A stretch of DNA of 64,000 bases from Rudaeicoccus suwonensis (GCF_007829035.1 NZ_VIVQ01000002.1:372001-436000), one strand, 5' to 3'. Counted from the stretch's first letter, positions 51,961 through 61,100 are shown. Translations and numbers: made by a program. Notes: generated by a model not told the origin, from the sequence alone.

Positions 51961-52824
51961 TCAGCGGACGATCGCGACGGCGCTCTTGGCGTGATGCAGC
52001 ACGCCATGGCTGACCGAGCCGAGCAGCAGGCCTCCGAAGCCGCCGCGGCCACGTGAGCCTGTGACGATCAGGTCCGCGCCGTCAGCGGCCTTGAGCAGCG
52101 CGTCGGCGGGCAATCCCTCGACCAGGACTGTGTCGACGCTGAGGTCGGGGTAGGTCTCGCGCAGCGTGGCCGCAGCGCGCTGGAGTGTCTCGGCTGCCTG
52201 CTTCTTGATGTCCTGCAGCAGGGTGTCGCCGTGGCTGTAGTCCACGGGCATGAGGCCGTCCGCGATGGGATCGCGCCATACGGTGACGAGGGTCAGCTTG
52301 CCCTTGGACCGGACGGCGACGCCGGCGGCGAAGTCGACGGCGTCCTGCGAACCCTCGGAACCGTCGAGGCCGACCACAACCGCCTGGCCGTTCCGGGCGC
52401 CGATGTCGGCGCCGCGCCGGATCACCACGACCGGGCAGTGCGCGTGCGCGGTGATCTCGTAGGACACCGAACCGAGCAGCGCGGACAGGAGCTGGCCGCG
52501 GCCACGGCTGCCGACGACCACGAGTTCTGCGTCCTTGGAGAACTCGACCACGGCACGGGCGGTGTCACCGGTGGTGCCGTGCGCGGTGACGTCCTTGACG
52601 CCGAGTTCACGGGCCTTGGCCGCACCCTCTTCGGCGATCGCCTGGGCGGACTCGGTGAACATCTCAGCCGGAAGTGGGGCCGCGTAGTTCGCGTCGCCGA
52701 GCATCGACGGAAGCCCCGCGACGCTGACGACCGCCAGCGGGACATCGCGCGCGATGGCGGCGCGGGCGGCCCAGGTGAGGGCGCCTTCGCAGTCGTGTCC
52801 GGAACTGTAGGAAAGGACGATCAC
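51961..52824 (-). CDS. tandem universal stress protein
   Basis: Two UspA domains of ~140 aa each. The ATP-binding G-x2-G-x9-G-S/T pattern is in VVGSRGRGQLLSALLGSVSY and TGSRGRGGFGGLLLGSVSHG. Such proteins respond to hypoxia or stress in actinobacteria. GTG 52824 was chosen because GGAGG lies 5 bases before it; the ATG at 52836 would place that site inside the gene. A palindromic operator lies 38-60 nt upstream. Confidence 0.9.
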   Translation of the reverse strand: MIVLSYSSGHDCEGALTWAARAAIARDVPLAVVSVAGLPSMLGDANYAAPLPAEMFTESAQAIAEEGAAKARELGVKDVTAHGTTGDTARAVVEFSKDAELVVVGSRGRGQLLSALLGSVSYEITAHAHCPVVVIRRGADIGARNGQAVVVGLDGSEGSQDAVDFAAGVAVRSKGKLTLVTVWRDPIADGLMPVDYSHGDTLLQDIKKQAAETLQRAAATLRETYPDLSVDTVLVEGLPADALLKAADGADLIVTGSRGRGGFGGLLLGSVSHGVLHHAKSAVAIVR

Positions 52825-52861
52825 GGCAACCTCCATAGCGTGGAACCGATCCATCTGCAGG

Positions 52862-52884
52862 ATCTACTACAAATTGTAGTAGAT
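52862..52884. promoter_or_regulatory. BlaI/MecI-like palindromic operator
   Basis: ATCTACTACAA-A-TTGTAGTAGAT is a perfect 11-bp inverted repeat with one central base. TACTACA...TGTAGTA are the half-sites recognised by BlaI/MecI-family repressors. It sits just upstream of the stress-protein start in an otherwise GC-rich area. Confidence 0.6.
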
Positions 52885-52993
52885 AAAGTTTACCGCCGTG
52901 TCCGGCTCCGTCGAGACGCGGTCAGGTGATGACCGTCGTGCCTGGGTCGCCGGTGTCGTCAGGGTCGCGGTCTCCCCAGGCTGACGCTGTCAT

Positions 52994-53041
52994 CGATTTC
53001 TCCCAGTGACGTCGAGATCTCGACGTCACTGGGAGAAATCG
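52994..53041. repeat. 48-bp perfect palindrome
   Basis: 24-bp arms meet without a spacer at 53017/53018; the left arm begins CGATTTCTCCCAGTGAC. It contains the stop codon of the Nudix-like gene (53026-53028). It could be its terminator, though no T-run follows. Confidence 0.85.
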
Positions 53042-53559
53042 TTGGCACGGCTGCGGTTGATGGGCTGGAGGTGGCGCTCGACGATCGGCCACCAGTGTCG
53101 GGCGGCGAGATCCGAACGCGCGCTCACACCATCCACCCACATGCCGCCGGCGGTCGGCGTGACGTCGGATTGGGGCGCAAAGACCGGCACGTGGGCATGC
53201 GGCACCGGATGCGGATAGCTCGCGTCGGGCGTGGGAACCACATTGCGCACGAAGCCGACGCAGCGCAGCGGCAACGACGTGCCGCACACCTCGCGACACA
53301 GCGCTTCGAGCCCCTGCTCGGTCGTCATACGTGCGCCTGTGGGGCCGAGAAAGAGCGTGGGCAAGTCCAAGCCCTTCGCGGTCTCCACACAGAAGAACTC
53401 GGCGCCACGAGCAGCGTCGGCGTTCGCGCGGACCAGCAACAACCGCACGATGATCGCGTGGTCAGGAGGCCGGCAGTCCTCCCCGGCCCAGACCTCGGCA
53501 GTGCTGCCGGGAGGCAGCCACGCTGCGTCGGGGGTGCTGGCGATCAGGTCACATTCCAT
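53026..53559 (-). CDS. Nudix-like hypothetical protein
   Basis: A 177-aa protein. ADAARGAEFFCVETAKGLDLP and TEQGLEALCREVCGTSLPLR resemble a Nudix fold with a degenerate box: the RE pair is present but the following E-E is replaced. It may be catalytically inactive or unrelated. The start at 53559 avoids an arginine-rich extension into the divergent gene. Confidence 0.55.
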   Translation of the reverse strand: MECDLIASTPDAAWLPPGSTAEVWAGEDCRPPDHAIIVRLLLVRANADAARGAEFFCVETAKGLDLPTLFLGPTGARMTTEQGLEALCREVCGTSLPLRCVGFVRNVVPTPDASYPHPVPHAHVPVFAPQSDVTPTAGGMWVDGVSARSDLAARHWWPIVERHLQPINRSRANDFSQ

Positions 53560-53656
53560 TCGGCCAGCATCACCGTGCCGGTTGACCGGCGGGCGCATGA
53601 CACGCCGCTCGGCGGTCGGCGGCGGCCTGGATCGGACAGTGTGCGAGCCTGCGGGC

Positions 53657-54040
53657 ATGACCGACATCGCGTCCGCTCTGCGAGACCTCTTGGGCAGCGA
53701 CGAGCCGCTCGATGCAGCACTTGATCGCCATTTCGCGCCTGGCTACCGCCAGCGCACCGACGGCGTGTGGGACGACAGGGCGGGTTTCGCCGAGCACATC
53801 GGGCATCTTCGAACGATCGTCGCCGCGGTCGACGTCGAGGTGCTCGACGAGTTCGTCGATGGTCGAAGATATGCCGACCGGCACATCGTGACGGTGACCA
53901 AACGCGACGGTAGCCGCGTCATACAGGAGGTCTATCTGTTCGGGCAGCAAGACGAGAGCGGACGTTTCGAGCGGATTGAAGAGGTCACAATGATGCTCGC
54001 CGGGGACGAAGGGGACCGCGGAATGGGCAGCGCCAAGTAG
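53657..54040 (+). CDS. SnoaL/NTF2-like protein
   Basis: A 127-aa cone-fold protein: ALRDLLGSDEPLDAALDRHF, FAEHIGHLRTIVAAVDVEVL and RYADRHIVTVTKRDGSRV suit the SnoaL-like NTF2 superfamily. Members bind small ligands or act as isomerases; no ligand is implied. Divergent from the Nudix-like gene. Confidence 0.7.
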   Translation: MTDIASALRDLLGSDEPLDAALDRHFAPGYRQRTDGVWDDRAGFAEHIGHLRTIVAAVDVEVLDEFVDGRRYADRHIVTVTKRDGSRVIQEVYLFGQQDESGRFERIEEVTMMLAGDEGDRGMGSAK

Positions 54041-54146
54041 TCCACAGGCATGGCCCAGGTGGCGCCTACCAACAAGCGGGCCAGAGCCATGGCCTGAGCG
54101 GCTATCGTCGCGAGGAAAGGCTCCTTCCAGCACCGCGAGGTTCGCC

Positions 54147-55073
54147 ATGACCGCAGACACATTCACGCTGACCAGCCACGACGGCACGGAGATCTTCGTG
54201 CGCCGATGGCTGACGGAGGCCGCTCCGAAGGCCGTCGTGCAGATCGCACACGGTATGGCCGAACACAGTCAGCGCTATGCCCGGCTGGCCGGTGAACTCA
54301 CCGCGGCGGGGTACGCCGTGTATGCCGAAGACCATCGCGGTCACGGTGAGACCACCACGGCGCAGGACGCCGGATACCTCGGCGACAACGACGGATTCGC
54401 TTGTGTCGTGGGCGATCTCGCGGCAGTTCAGGCACGCGCGGAGTCGGAGAATCCCGGGTTGCCGGTGTTCCTGATCGGTCACAGCATGGGCTCGTTCCTC
54501 GCCCGGGCCTACGCCATACAGCACGGTGAATCTCTCACGGGACTGGTGCTGTCCGGGACCGCCGGCGACCCCGGCCTGCTCGGCCGGGTCGGCACCGCCA
54601 TCGCCAAGACCGAGTGCCGGGTGCGAGGTCGGCGGGCGCGCAGCCCGTTGATGACCCGGCTGACGTTCGGGCAGTACAACGCGGCATTCAAACCGGCGCG
54701 CACCGAGTTCGACTGGCTGTCCCGTGACGAGAGCGAGGTCGACGCGTATGTCGCAGACCCTGCGTGCGGCCAGGTGTTCACAGCCGGCTTCTACGCGGAT
54801 CTGCTGCCGGCACTCGCCAGGATCAACAACGACGCCGAGGTCGCTGCCATCCCGGCGGCGCTGCCGGTCATGGTCATCTCCGGCGACAAGGATCCGGTCG
54901 GCGCCAACGGCAAGGGAGTGCGCGCCGTCGCCGACCAGTTGCGTCACGCCGGCATCCGGGACCTCACACTGCGGCTGTATCCGGGCGCTCGACATGAGCT
55001 GTTCAACGAAACCAACCGTGACGAAGTGGGCGCCGACGTGATCGCCTGGCTCGACGAACGGGTGATGTCGTGA
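54147..55073 (+). CDS. alpha/beta hydrolase, monoacylglycerol-lipase-like
   Basis: A 308-aa serine hydrolase. Oxyanion region VVQIAHGMAEHSQRY, nucleophile in FLIGHSMGSFLA, Asp in VISGDKDPVG and His in GARHELFNE complete the triad. The HGMAEHSxRY start is typical of monoacylglycerol lipase/lysophospholipase (Hydrolase_4). Its TGA overlaps the ligase ATG, so released fatty acids may pass to the acyl-CoA ligase. Confidence 0.88.
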   Translation: MTADTFTLTSHDGTEIFVRRWLTEAAPKAVVQIAHGMAEHSQRYARLAGELTAAGYAVYAEDHRGHGETTTAQDAGYLGDNDGFACVVGDLAAVQARAESENPGLPVFLIGHSMGSFLARAYAIQHGESLTGLVLSGTAGDPGLLGRVGTAIAKTECRVRGRRARSPLMTRLTFGQYNAAFKPARTEFDWLSRDESEVDAYVADPACGQVFTAGFYADLLPALARINNDAEVAAIPAALPVMVISGDKDPVGANGKGVRAVADQLRHAGIRDLTLRLYPGARHELFNETNRDEVGADVIAWLDERVMS

Positions 55074-56644
55074 TGGCGTCCGCGGCCATCGACCCCGCCG
55101 CTCCATTGCTGCGCAGCAATACCGTCTCGGACGTGCTGCGCCGCAGCGCCGCCACCTTCGGCCCACGGATCGCCGTGCGCTTCGAGGATCGGACATGGAC
55201 ATATGCCGCTCTCGACGCGGCCGTCACCAGAGTTGCGGCATACCTGCACTCGCTCGGCCTGCACAAGGGAACGCGGGTCGCGGCGCTCGGCAGGAACTCC
55301 GACGCCTATCTCATCGGCTACCTGGCCTGCGCCCGCAGCGGCTTGGTGCATGTGCCGCTCAACTACAACCTGATCGGCCGCGAACTCACGTATCTGATCG
55401 AGCAGTCCGGTGCGGCTGCCGTGCTGGTCGACCCGAGTCTGCGTGACCACCTGGACGCCGTGCCTACGCTGCCGGGTCACCTCATCGCGCTGCGGGATAC
55501 GCCCGGATCGCTCGTAGAGATCGCCGAATCGGTCGATGCACCAATGGATTTCGCGGTCGACATCGACGATCTCGACGTGGCCCAGTTGCTCTACACCTCC
55601 GGCACCACGTCGGCTCCCAAGGGCGCGATCATGACGCATCGGGCGCTGGTGAGCGAGTACATCTCCTGCCTGGCGGCACTGGATTTCCGTGCAGACGACG
55701 AGCCGTTGCACGTCATGCCGCTCTACCACTCCGCTCAGATGCACGTCTTCGTGCTGCCTGCGCTCATGGTCGGTGCGACCAACACGATCCTCGAAGTTCC
55801 CGAGCCAGGCGACGTCCTTCGCCGTCTGGCGAATGACGGTCACCGATCCTTCTTCGCAGCCCCGACCCTCTGGGTCGGTATGGCGAATCACCCCTCGTTC
55901 GAGCAGCTTTCGTTCGACGGTTTGGCCAAGGCCTACTACGGCGCCTCGATCATGCCGGTGCCTGTGCTGCACAAGTGGCAGCGCAAGGCGCCCACGGTGG
56001 GGTTCTACAACTGCTTCGGTCAGTCGGAGGTCGCACCACTGACATGCGTGCTGCGTCCCGAGGACCACGCGGACAGGCCGGATTCGTGCGGTCGGCCGGT
56101 GCTCTTCGTCGAGGCACGCGTGGTCGACGGCAACGGCGTCGAGGTGGCCGACGACGAGCCGGGCGAGATCATCTACCGCTCGCCGCAGCTGTGTTCGGGC
56201 TACTGGGAAAAACCGCAGGAGTCGGCAGAGGCGTTCCGGGACGGCTGGTTCCACTCGGGTGACCTGGTGAGGCGGGATGCCGAGGGATTCCTGTTCGTCG
56301 TCGACCGCATCAAGGACGTCATCAACACCGGCGGCGTGCTGGTCGCCTCCCGCGAGGTCGAGGATGCGCTCTACACGCATCCGTCGGTCGCGGAGGTCGC
56401 CGTCGTCGGCATACCTGACGAGAAGTGGGGCGAGAAGATCACGGCCTTCGTGGTCTTGCGCAGCGTCAGCGACGGCGTGCCAGGCGCCCCGGTCGATCAG
56501 TCAGCCGAACTGCTGGCGCACGCCCGGACCCAATTGGCGCCGTTCAAGGTGCCCAAGGAGGTCGTCTTCATCGATGATCTGCCGAGGAACGCCTCCGGCA
56601 AGATCCTCAAACGCGACCTGCGGGACACAGCAACCGAGGCCTGA
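55073..56644 (+). CDS. acyl-CoA synthetase (class I AMP-forming)
   Basis: A 523-aa ANL-superfamily ligase that activates a carboxylic, probably fatty, acid to its CoA ester. Core motifs: LLYTSGTTSAPKGAIMTH (P-loop), GFYNCFGQSEVAPL, GWFHSGDLV, the hinge RIKDVINTGG, and catalytic Lys in PRNASGKILKRDLR. It overlaps the lipase gene (TGATG). Chain length preference cannot be read. Confidence 0.9.
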   Translation: MASAAIDPAAPLLRSNTVSDVLRRSAATFGPRIAVRFEDRTWTYAALDAAVTRVAAYLHSLGLHKGTRVAALGRNSDAYLIGYLACARSGLVHVPLNYNLIGRELTYLIEQSGAAAVLVDPSLRDHLDAVPTLPGHLIALRDTPGSLVEIAESVDAPMDFAVDIDDLDVAQLLYTSGTTSAPKGAIMTHRALVSEYISCLAALDFRADDEPLHVMPLYHSAQMHVFVLPALMVGATNTILEVPEPGDVLRRLANDGHRSFFAAPTLWVGMANHPSFEQLSFDGLAKAYYGASIMPVPVLHKWQRKAPTVGFYNCFGQSEVAPLTCVLRPEDHADRPDSCGRPVLFVEARVVDGNGVEVADDEPGEIIYRSPQLCSGYWEKPQESAEAFRDGWFHSGDLVRRDAEGFLFVVDRIKDVINTGGVLVASREVEDALYTHPSVAEVAVVGIPDEKWGEKITAFVVLRSVSDGVPGAPVDQSAELLAHARTQLAPFKVPKEVVFIDDLPRNASGKILKRDLRDTATEA

Positions 56645-56662
56645 ACGCGCTGCAACACCAAC

Positions 56663-56771
56663 GAAATTCGACGCTGAGGCTGCTATCACCGCCATACCGT
56701 CGAATATCGCAACAGGAGACTCAGCGAAATTCGACGCTGGGGCCGCTGTTGCCGCCCCAGCGTCGAATTTT
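56663..56771. repeat. pair of REP-like palindromic units (locus B)
   Basis: Units begin at 56663 and 56726 with GAAATTCGACGCTG and close with CGTCGAAT. The second is a near-perfect hairpin (AAATTCGACGCTGGGGC versus its complement). They lie between the convergent ligase and esterase genes, as in locus A. Confidence 0.75.
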
Positions 56772-56803
56772 GCCCGGCGGAGAGCCGGGCGGATTCCCGA
56801 ACG

Positions 56804-57622
56804 TCAGCCGACCTCGCTGCTGAACACCGGGTAGTACGCGTTCGCCTGGCCGTCGGCGGTCGGGTGATACGACTCGCTGATGTCGGTGAAGTTGAGCGAG
56901 TGCAGCCACGGGTCGCTGTCGCAGATCTCGTGACCGGAGAAGGCAGACCGGACATCGGCATACGTGAAGCCGGCATTCTCGGCCGCGGTCTGGATCACCG
57001 AGTCGAGCACGTCGATACCACCGTCGATGGCCGTGCGCGAAGTCTGGCTCAGCCCGATGCAGTCCTGCGACAGGTCGTAGAACTCGGGGTAGCCCAGCAC
57101 CACCACCTGCGCGTTGGGCGCGTCCGCGGCGATGTCGTTGTAGACCGCGGCCAGCTTCGCCGGCAGGTTGGTCCGGGCGTCGGCCTCGGCGGCGTTGATC
57201 TCGTTGACGCAGGTGGTCGTGCCGTCGAGGGTGCAGTCCTCCATGATCCCGCTGAAGTTCTCGTCGTTGCCGCCGATCGTGATGCTCACCAGGGTCGTAC
57301 TGCTCGACAGCGCCGACAGTTGGTTGGCGATGACGTCGGAGGTCGTCGCGCCGGAGCAGGCGACCGAGGTGTATGACGCAGGCGAGTTCGCCGCCGCCCA
57401 CAGTGCCGAGTACGCATTGGGGCTGCGGTCGCAACTGCCGCTGGACGAGATGTAGTCGCCGGAGCCGACACCGGCGGAGTACGAGTCACCGAGCGCGACA
57501 TAGTTGGCGCCGCTCGCCGATGCGCTGACCGCCGGAACCAGTGCGAACGCTGCCGCCGTCGCACCCACCGCGAGCTTCGCTGCGAGACGCACGGCCGAGC
57601 GATTCTTGCCAAGACCTGACAT
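56804..57622 (-). CDS. secreted SGNH/GDSL-type esterase
   Basis: A 272-aa secreted lipase/esterase. A signal peptide ends near SASASGA. Block I YVALGDSYSAGVG holds the Ser, block III SITIGGNDENF the Asn, and block V SYHPTADGQ the His, as in Streptomyces SGNH lipases. Cysteine pairs suggest disulfides. AGGAG precedes ATG 57622 by about 8 bases. Confidence 0.9.
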   Translation of the reverse strand: MSGLGKNRSAVRLAAKLAVGATAAAFALVPAVSASASGANYVALGDSYSAGVGSGDYISSSGSCDRSPNAYSALWAAANSPASYTSVACSGATTSDVIANQLSALSSSTTLVSITIGGNDENFSGIMEDCTLDGTTTCVNEINAAEADARTNLPAKLAAVYNDIAADAPNAQVVVLGYPEFYDLSQDCIGLSQTSRTAIDGGIDVLDSVIQTAAENAGFTYADVRSAFSGHEICDSDPWLHSLNFTDISESYHPTADGQANAYYPVFSSEVG

Positions 57623-57763
57623 GGAGGGACTCCTGGGAGAGGGAATGTGCCGTCTCGCAGTCAAGCCCTGCGTGTGTCACCAGTGGAAGAGTTCCTACCA
57701 AGCCGAAAACAGCGGCATACCAAGAATTTACCTGCGTCACCGGGGCGATTCCTGCGGTTCGCC

Positions 57764-58471
57764 TCACAGTTGCAGGTCGTCCCCATGGCGTCTGCCGAAC
57801 TTCTCCTGAAGGAACCGATGGTTGGCCAGCAACGGCTCGCTGCCGAGTCGACCGGCATGCGTCATACGTTCGCTGACTGCACGCAGCAGCAGGTCGAGTT
57901 CGTCGGTGACCAGCTGATGACCGGTCTTGCCGTCCGCCAGCACCGTCGTGTCGGCCGTGCCGGGCGCCAAGGCGAGGAAGGACTTCAACGCCTCCGGGCC
58001 GAAATCGCTGCGAATCTGGTCGATCTCGAAGACCTCGGCGGCATCTGCGTTGCGCTCACCGAGGTAGGTCGACGCCTCGCCGCAGCGCTCGTCCAGGCGC
58101 AGCGCCTGCTCACGCAGGTCCTGCGGCAACCGCGGATCAGCAGCAAGCTCGGCCAGGCTGCGCGCGACCGTCGACGCCGGCTTGGTCAGGTCGACAACCG
58201 GCCGCGGCGGGTCCTGCTGCTGGGGCTGCCAGACGGGTTCGACGTAGTCGTAGTCGGGCGACGGGCCACCCACGTAACCGCCATGGCCCCGACCGTGGAC
58301 GTGCGACCGGTTGTGGTGACCGATGCGCCCGCCACGAGCGCGGAAGACCCCGGATCCGACCAGCATCGCCAGGACGATCACAACCGCGAAGAACTCCGGC
58401 AGGTGCAACGCGCCGAAGATCACCCACATCGCAACGACAACCAACCACCAGGACTGGCGATATCGACGCAT
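57764..58471 (-). CDS. hypothetical membrane protein with cytoplasmic helical domain
   Basis: A 235-aa protein. Two hydrophobic segments (WWLVVVAMWVIFGALHLP, FFAVVIVLAMLVGSGVF) are followed by a Gly/His-rich stretch (GHHNRSHVHGRGHGGYVGG) and a ~140-aa helical domain (STVARSLAELAADPRLPQDL; LVTDELDLLLRAVSERMT). Function unknown. ATG 58471 follows GAGGAG by about 7 bases. Confidence 0.65.
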   Translation of the reverse strand: MRRYRQSWWLVVVAMWVIFGALHLPEFFAVVIVLAMLVGSGVFRARGGRIGHHNRSHVHGRGHGGYVGGPSPDYDYVEPVWQPQQQDPPRPVVDLTKPASTVARSLAELAADPRLPQDLREQALRLDERCGEASTYLGERNADAAEVFEIDQIRSDFGPEALKSFLALAPGTADTTVLADGKTGHQLVTDELDLLLRAVSERMTHAGRLGSEPLLANHRFLQEKFGRRHGDDLQL

Positions 58472-58667
58472 GTCAAGACTCCTCGCTGAACGAACCGCTG
58501 TGCTACAAGCAACTTGCACCCGAAGGCATACGTATGACGACGCGGGTCGCGCGTCGGCTCCACGGTACGACCGGTCACCGGTAGGTCGCCTGTGCCGAAT
58601 GTCATGACGCACCACGGACAATCGCCACGGGTCGCGCCGGGTGCACGCAACCACGGGGTGGCCCACC

Positions 58668-58702
58668 GCGTCATACAGGTGACACACGATTGCGTCATAC
58701 AG
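58668..58702 (+). repeat. direct repeat GCGTCATACAG, two copies 24 bp apart
   Basis: Copies at 58668-58678 and 58692-58702, just upstream of the lipoprotein gene. Both contain the CGTCATAC word that is over-represented throughout the window. Confidence 0.6.
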
Positions 58703-58737
58703 ACTGTGCGACGACAACGCGAGCTGGAGGGGGCCGG

Positions 58738-59439
58738 ATGAATCGCAGCGGGAGGGTACTCGGCGCGGCCATGGTGGCCGGTGTCTTGATCGCCGGATGC
58801 AGTTCGGCCAGTGGTGCCGCATCGACGACGCCGTCACTCACCTCTATGCCGAACACCATCGTGACGAGCCCCAACCGATTGACATCAACGACACGCGACG
58901 GCAGCTCGACAAGTTCCAGCACCGGGTCGTCGACAGCCCACAGCGCCGCCTCCGCCACCATCACGAGGTCCACCGTGACCGCGGTCGGGACCCCCTCCGC
59001 CGACCACTCGGGCACCACACCGGCGCGATCGCCCTCTCGCCCACCGGCACCGACTCCGACTCCGACCGCTGGTGGTGGCGGTGGCGGATCAGTCTCGACC
59101 GCTGCAGCATCCGCGATCGCCGTCAAGGCGTGCGGATCCGGCTATCACGTTGTGGCCCAGGCGCCTGTCCGGGCCGCGAGCGGGAAGGTCTGGGGAATGG
59201 TCTTCTTCGCCCTCGGCAGCCGCGGGTGCGTCGTGACCGTCAAGACCTCGATGGTCGGAGTGAAGACGCCCATGTCGGCTTCTGTGCAGAACCCACGGCA
59301 CCATCACGAGCACCACGCCGATTCCGCGCTGTATGTCGTCGTGACGTTCCGCGCTGCCAAAGGCTCGTTCGTGTTCAGCGGGACGATCAGCGACGGCCAC
59401 GGTCAGACCGCAACGGGTTCCGGCCGCGAGATCGGCTGA
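58738..59439 (+). CDS. hypothetical lipoprotein
   Basis: A 233-aa protein with lipobox VLIAGC at residue 20, a Ser/Thr/Pro-rich linker to ~120, and a small C-terminal domain (AIAVKACGSGYHVVAQAPVR; YVVVTFRAAKGSFVFSG) that looks like a beta-sandwich. GGAGGGGG precedes ATG 58738. No function known. Confidence 0.7.
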   Translation: MNRSGRVLGAAMVAGVLIAGCSSASGAASTTPSLTSMPNTIVTSPNRLTSTTRDGSSTSSSTGSSTAHSAASATITRSTVTAVGTPSADHSGTTPARSPSRPPAPTPTPTAGGGGGGSVSTAAASAIAVKACGSGYHVVAQAPVRAASGKVWGMVFFALGSRGCVVTVKTSMVGVKTPMSASVQNPRHHHEHHADSALYVVVTFRAAKGSFVFSGTISDGHGQTATGSGREIG

Positions 59440-59467
59440 GCGTCACGCCTGCAACGCTCGCCGAGAC

Positions 59468-60976
59468 CTACCCCTGACCGGCCTCCGGCTGCTCGCCCCA
59501 CCAGCGCTGCAGCTCCTCGCGCGCGGCGTCCTCGCCGACCGGACCGGCATCCAGGCGGAATGCCAGCAGGTGTTTGTAGGCACGGCCCAGCACGGGCCCG
59601 GGCGTGATGCCCAGCGTCCCGGCGATCTGGTTGCCATCCAGTTCGGGCCGCACGGCTGCGAGTTCCTCCTGCTCCTGCAAAGCAGCGATGCGCACCTCGA
59701 GGTCGTCATACGTTCGCGCCAGGGCGGCGGCCTTGCGCCGGTTGCGCGTGGTGCAGTCCGAGCGGGTCAGCAGGTGCAGTCGTGACAACATCGGCCCGGC
59801 GTCGGTGACATAGCGGCGCACGGCCGAGTCGGTCCACTCGCCTCCGCCATATCCGTGGAAGCGCAGGTGCAACTCGGTCAGCCTCGCCACGTCGGCGGTC
59901 GTCGCCTTGTCGAAACGCAACGCCCGCATACGCTTGCGCACGAGTTTCGCCCCCACGACCTCGTGGTGGTGGAAGGAAACTCCCCCGCCGGGCTCGAAGG
60001 CACGCGTCGCGGGCTTGCCCACGTCGTGCAACAGCGCGGCCAGGCGCAGCACCAGGTCCGGTCCGGGGACGGTCGCCGGCGATTCGAGGCCGGGCACCGA
60101 CCTCTCGCCCTCGAGAGCCATTGCCTGCTCGAGCACGGTGAGTGAGTGCTCGTAGACGTCCTTGTGCGGGTTGTGCTCGTCGACCTCCAGTTGCAGGGCC
60201 GGCAGCTCCGGCAGCACGTATGACGCAAGGCCGGTCTCCACGAGCAGTGTCAGACCGGCACGCGGCGCCGCCGACAACATCAGCTTGACCAGCTCGTCCC
60301 GCACCCGCTCGGCCGAGATGATCTCGATGGACCCGGCCATCTCACGCATCGCCTCGCGCACCCGCGGGTCGACCGTGAACCCCAGCTGCGCGGCGAACCG
60401 GGCCGCACGCATCATCCGCAGCGGGTCGTCGCCGAAAGACTCCGACGGCGCGGCCGGCGTCATGAGAGTGCGGTCGGCGAGCGCGGCCAGTCCACCGTGC
60501 GGGTCGACGAATTCCAGCGTCGGCAGCCGTAGCGCCATCGCGTTGACGCTGAAATCGCGCCGCAGCAGGTCGTCCTCCAGCGAGTCACCGAAGGACACCA
60601 CCGGCTTGCGTGACTGCCGGTCGTAGACATCGGAGCGGTAGGTCGTGATCTCGACCTGCAGGCCGTCGCGTCGGGCGCCGATCGTGCCGAAGGCCCGCCC
60701 GACATCCCACGTCGCCGACGCCCACGGCTTCAGCAGGGCCTCGGTCTCCTCCGGCGACGCAGATGTCGTCAGATCGATGTCCGCCGACGTCCGCGCGAGA
60801 AAGGCGTCACGCACCGGACCACCGACGAGCGCGATTTCGTGCCCTGCGTCGGCGAAGACCTCGCCGAGGTGCTGCAGCATCGGCAGCACGGGCGCGAGGT
60901 GCTGCACCGCGCGACGCTGCAATTCGGCATACGAGCGTGCAGCGGAGTCTTCAGGTGACCGGGGGGACTTCCACAC
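59468..60976 (-). CDS. cca: CCA tRNA nucleotidyltransferase
   Basis: A 502-aa enzyme that adds CCA to tRNA 3' ends. The head has the pol-beta-type motif LVGGPVRDAFLARTSADIDL and RRDFSVNAMALRLP; the body has DDPLRMMRAARFAAQLGF. A C-terminal HD domain (AALLHDVGKPATR) is present, as in actinobacterial forms. GTG 60976 has no ribosome site, but TAATCT lies ~10 nt upstream, consistent with a leaderless transcript. Divergent from the Nudix gene, as is usual near mviN. Confidence 0.92.
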   Translation of the reverse strand: MWKSPRSPEDSAARSYAELQRRAVQHLAPVLPMLQHLGEVFADAGHEIALVGGPVRDAFLARTSADIDLTTSASPEETEALLKPWASATWDVGRAFGTIGARRDGLQVEITTYRSDVYDRQSRKPVVSFGDSLEDDLLRRDFSVNAMALRLPTLEFVDPHGGLAALADRTLMTPAAPSESFGDDPLRMMRAARFAAQLGFTVDPRVREAMREMAGSIEIISAERVRDELVKLMLSAAPRAGLTLLVETGLASYVLPELPALQLEVDEHNPHKDVYEHSLTVLEQAMALEGERSVPGLESPATVPGPDLVLRLAALLHDVGKPATRAFEPGGGVSFHHHEVVGAKLVRKRMRALRFDKATTADVARLTELHLRFHGYGGGEWTDSAVRRYVTDAGPMLSRLHLLTRSDCTTRNRRKAAALARTYDDLEVRIAALQEQEELAAVRPELDGNQIAGTLGITPGPVLGRAYKHLLAFRLDAGPVGEDAAREELQRWWGEQPEAGQG

Positions 60977-61100
60977 AACCGCAAGATTAGGCGAGGTGGC
61001 CGCGCCACCCCGAATCACCGGCAACCGCCACGAGTGCGCAACCACACAAAATCCAGCCGACGGCGCTGGTGTTCGCACACTGCGTGGTTACAGTGTTGAG

